From Pseudomonas sp. TH15 (GTDB taxonomy: Bacteria > Pseudomonadota > Gammaproteobacteria > Pseudomonadales > Pseudomonadaceae): DNA of 64,000 bases. Where the stretch lies: NCBI RefSeq assembly GCF_016651105.1, contig NZ_JAEKEL010000002.1, positions 124,001 through 188,000 of the forward strand, in the 5' to 3' direction. A program made the translations under genes and the position numbers. The notes under the pieces were generated by a model that saw only the letters and a list, made by a program, of their open reading frames with translations, ran no database searches and was not told the origin of the DNA. Positions 61,633 through 64,000 of this stretch are shown here, in pieces; within the stretch, counting starts at the first letter, position 1, and each line of letters starts with the position of its first letter.

Positions 61633-62712
61633 TCAATGTAGACGCTTGCGGCACATCAACTGCGCCATTTTCGCCGTGTCCGGCCGCTCGACAATGCCCT
61701 TTTCAGTGACGATCGCATCGATCAGGTCGGCCGGCGTCACATCGAACACCGGATTGAAGGCGTCAACATTCGCTCCGACCCGCTTGCCGCCGACGTCCAG
61801 CAATTCGCTGCCGTCGCGCTCTTCGATAGGAATGTCATCGCCGCTGGCCAGGTTCATGTCGATGGTCGAACTCGGCGCCACCACCATGAACCGCACGCCG
61901 TGGTGCATGGCGCTCACTGCCAGTTGATAGGTACCGATTTTGTTGGCCACGTCGCCATTGGCGGTGATCCGGTCGGCGCCGACGATGACCCAGGTAATGC
62001 CCTTGGTCTTCATGATGTGCGCGGCAGCAGAGTCAGCATTGAGGGTTACCGGAATGCCTTCATTGGCCAATTCCCACGCGGTCAACCGCGAACCTTGCAG
62101 CCAGGGACGGGTTTCGTCGGCGTAGACGCGCTCGACCATGCCCTCGATAAACGCGCCGCGAATGACGCCCAGTGCCGTGCCGAAACCGCCAGTGGCCAAA
62201 GCGCCAGTGTTGCAGTGGGTCAGGATCGCCTGAGCGTTGCCCTGATGCTTACGGATCAGGTCGACACCCAGTTGCGCCATGGTCAGGTTGGCTTCGCGGT
62301 CGCTTTCGTGGATGGCGATAGCTTCAGCCTCCAGCGCCGCCAGAGGGTCTGCATCTCCCTTGAGACGATCCAGGCGATCCCGCATGCGACTCAAGGCCCA
62401 GAACAGATTCACCGCCGTCGGACGGGAATCGGCCAGCACCGCGTAGTCCTCCTCCCACGCTGCCTGCCAGTCACCGCCCTCGGCAATTCGGGCGCGGGCT
62501 GACAACACCATGGCATACGCGGCGCTGATGCCAATCGCCGGCGCACCGCGCACCACCATCGAACGAATGGCTTCGGCCACGCCAGCAGCGCTGGTGTAGG
62601 CGATCCAGGTTTCCTCGAACGGCAAAATACGCTGATCCAGCAGGTACAGGGCGCCATCACGCCAATCGATGGCCTTCACCTTCTCCGCAGCCAACAGTCG
62701 ATCGCGCATCAT
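61633..62712 (-). CDS. mtnA: S-methyl-5-thioribose-1-phosphate isomerase
   Basis: A 359-residue enzyme of methionine salvage that turns methylthioribose-1-phosphate into methylthioribulose-1-phosphate. Family marks: VRGAPAIGISAAYAMVLSAR, the catalytic cysteine in THCNTGALATGGFGTALGV and the aspartate in GADRITANGDVANKIGTYQL. Two ATG codons in a row allow a start at 62712 or 62709. It is divergent from mtaD, which makes the preceding intermediate route, across about 105 bases. Confidence 0.95.
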   Translation of the reverse strand: MMRDRLLAAEKVKAIDWRDGALYLLDQRILPFEETWIAYTSAAGVAEAIRSMVVRGAPAIGISAAYAMVLSARARIAEGGDWQAAWEEDYAVLADSRPTAVNLFWALSRMRDRLDRLKGDADPLAALEAEAIAIHESDREANLTMAQLGVDLIRKHQGNAQAILTHCNTGALATGGFGTALGVIRGAFIEGMVERVYADETRPWLQGSRLTAWELANEGIPVTLNADSAAAHIMKTKGITWVIVGADRITANGDVANKIGTYQLAVSAMHHGVRFMVVAPSSTIDMNLASGDDIPIEERDGSELLDVGGKRVGANVDAFNPVFDVTPADLIDAIVTEKGIVERPDTAKMAQLMCRKRLH

Positions 62713-62817
62713 TCACCCCGCACTCATGAACAAAAGCCGCCGATTATAGCGATCCCCCCGCGAAGACGCTCGGGTATACTTCGCCATCCTTTACAAAAGC
62801 ACTGGAACCGACCCTCG

Positions 62818-64000
62818 ATGCCGAAACCTGCCGTTGCGCTCGACTTATTATTGCTGCCGACCTGGCTGGTACCCGTCGAACCCGCAGGCGTGGTCCTCAA
62901 AGAGCACGGCCTGGGTATCCGCGACGGTCGCATCGTGTTTATCGGCCCGCGTGCCGAAGCGCTGAAGTGTAACGCGACTGAAATTCGTGAGCTGCCAGAT
63001 GTTTTGCTCAGCCCCGGCCTGATCAACGCCCATGGCCACGCGGCGATGACGCTGTTCCGCGGCCTGGCCGATGATTTGCCGTTGATGACTTGGCTGGAAA
63101 ACCACATCTGGCCGGCCGAGGCCAAATGGGTCGATGAAGATTTCGTGCGCGATGGCACGGATCTGGCCATCGCCGAGCAAATAAAAGGGGGCATCACCTG
63201 CTTCTCTGACATGTATTTCTTCCCGAAGGTTGCCAGCGAGCGGGTGCATAACAGCGGTATTCGCGCGCAAATCGCGATTCCGATCCTCGATTTCCCGATT
63301 CCAGGTGCTGCCACTGCGGATGAAGCCATTCGTCAGGGCGTTGAACTGTTCGGCGATCTCAAGCACCACGAGCGGATCAAAATCACCTTCGGCCCCCACG
63401 CCCCCTACACTGTGGGCGACGAAAACCTGGAGAAAATCCGGGTAATCGCCGAGGAACTGGACGCGGCGATCCACATGCACGTCCATGAAACCGCCTTCGA
63501 AGTGCAGCAATCGCTCGAACAGCGCGGCGAACGCCCGCTGGCGCGCCTCGGTCGGCTGGGCTTGCTCGGTCCGCGCTTCCAGGCCGTTCACATGACCCAG
63601 ATCAGCGATGAAGACCTGGCGTTGCTGGTAGAAAGCAACACCAATGTGATTCATTGCCCGGAATCAAACCTGAAACTGGCCAGCGGCTTCTGCCCGGTGG
63701 AACGCCTGTGGCAGGCCGGGGTTAACGTCGCCGTCGGCACCGATGGCGCGGCCAGCAACAATGACCTGGACCTGCTCGGCGAAACCCGTACCGCCGCGTT
63801 GCTGGCCAAGGCTGTCGCCGGCTCGGCCACGGCGCTGGACGCCCACCGCGCCTTGCGCATGGCCACGCTCAACGGTGCCCGCGCGCTGGGAATCGAAGCT
63901 GAAGTCGGCTCGCTGGAAGTCGGCAAAGCCGCCGACATCGTCGCTTTCGACCTGTCCGGCCTGGCACAGCAACCGGTCTACGACCCGGTTTCGCAACTTA
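62818..64000 (+). CDS. mtaD: Methylthioadenosine/adenosylhomocysteine deaminase-type amidohydrolase (3' end outside window)
   Basis: The frame starts at ATG (MPKPAVALDLLLLPTWLVPV) and is still open at the last base, giving 394 residues; the family is about 440 long. Amidohydrolase metal motifs are present: SPGLINAHGHAAMTLFRG, the HMHVHETAFE site, AVHMTQ and VGTDGAASNNDLDLLGE. In P. aeruginosa the homologue deaminates methylthioadenosine, and its place beside mtnA supports that role. The stop lies beyond the window. Confidence 0.9.
   Translation, partial: MPKPAVALDLLLLPTWLVPVEPAGVVLKEHGLGIRDGRIVFIGPRAEALKCNATEIRELPDVLLSPGLINAHGHAAMTLFRGLADDLPLMTWLENHIWPAEAKWVDEDFVRDGTDLAIAEQIKGGITCFSDMYFFPKVASERVHNSGIRAQIAIPILDFPIPGAATADEAIRQGVELFGDLKHHERIKITFGPHAPYTVGDENLEKIRVIAEELDAAIHMHVHETAFEVQQSLEQRGERPLARLGRLGLLGPRFQAVHMTQISDEDLALLVESNTNVIHCPESNLKLASGFCPVERLWQAGVNVAVGTDGAASNNDLDLLGETRTAALLAKAVAGSATALDAHRALRMATLNGARALGIEAEVGSLEVGKAADIVAFDLSGLAQQPVYDPVSQL

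Overview
The window looks like a chromosome segment of a Pseudomonas of the P. fluorescens group. The reasons are the fused tyrA-aroA gene, the gene order ihfB-rpsA-cmk-aroA-hisC-pheA-serC-gyrA-mtnA-mtaD known from Pseudomonas, GyrA with Thr83, a kdpFABCDE set, and many inverted pairs of typical Pseudomonas REP sequences. Species assignment is inference.

Layout. 1-9.1 kb: accessory housekeeping genes (end of htpX, a DoxX protein, an MltF-like lytic transglycosylase, tatD, a chemoreceptor, a thioesterase, a CHAD protein, a small lipoprotein, a patatin). 9.3-17.5 kb: the complete potassium system kdpFABC plus kdpDE on the minus strand, with a KdpE-box-like site upstream and a 160-bp inverted-repeat element between kdpB and kdpC. 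17.9-22.9 kb: an ethanolamine permease, a small DUF2897-type protein, a TetR regulator convergent with an SDR/FabF-like pair, and a ComEA-like protein.

23-49 kb: a large, visibly more A+T-rich O-antigen locus lying between wbpM and ihfB, the position of the P. aeruginosa O-specific antigen locus. It encodes dTDP-sugar synthesis (rmlB, rmlD, rmlA, no rmlC here), an ABC exporter with a carbohydrate-binding domain (wzm, wzt), several glycosyltransferases, an FkbM methyltransferase, initiation enzymes (WbpV-like epimerase, wbpL, wbpM), a set for a 3-acetamido-3,6-dideoxyhexose (DegT aminotransferase and an acetyltransferase/ketoisomerase fusion), and parts of two three-component periplasmic glycosylation modules (polyprenyl-phosphate glycosyltransferase, small flippase, GT-C enzyme). 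The likely picture is a rhamnose-containing chain exported by Wzm/Wzt and decorated in the periplasm by side sugars. Four genes of this locus carry reading-frame breaks, mostly at short homopolymers, so they are either sequence errors or real decay.

49-64 kb: conserved housekeeping genes on the minus strand (a LapA-domain protein, ihfB, a lipoprotein, rpsA, cmk, tyrA-aroA, hisC, pheA, serC, gyrA, mtnA) and divergent mtaD, cut by the window end. No tRNA, rRNA, CRISPR, transposase or prophage gene was seen.
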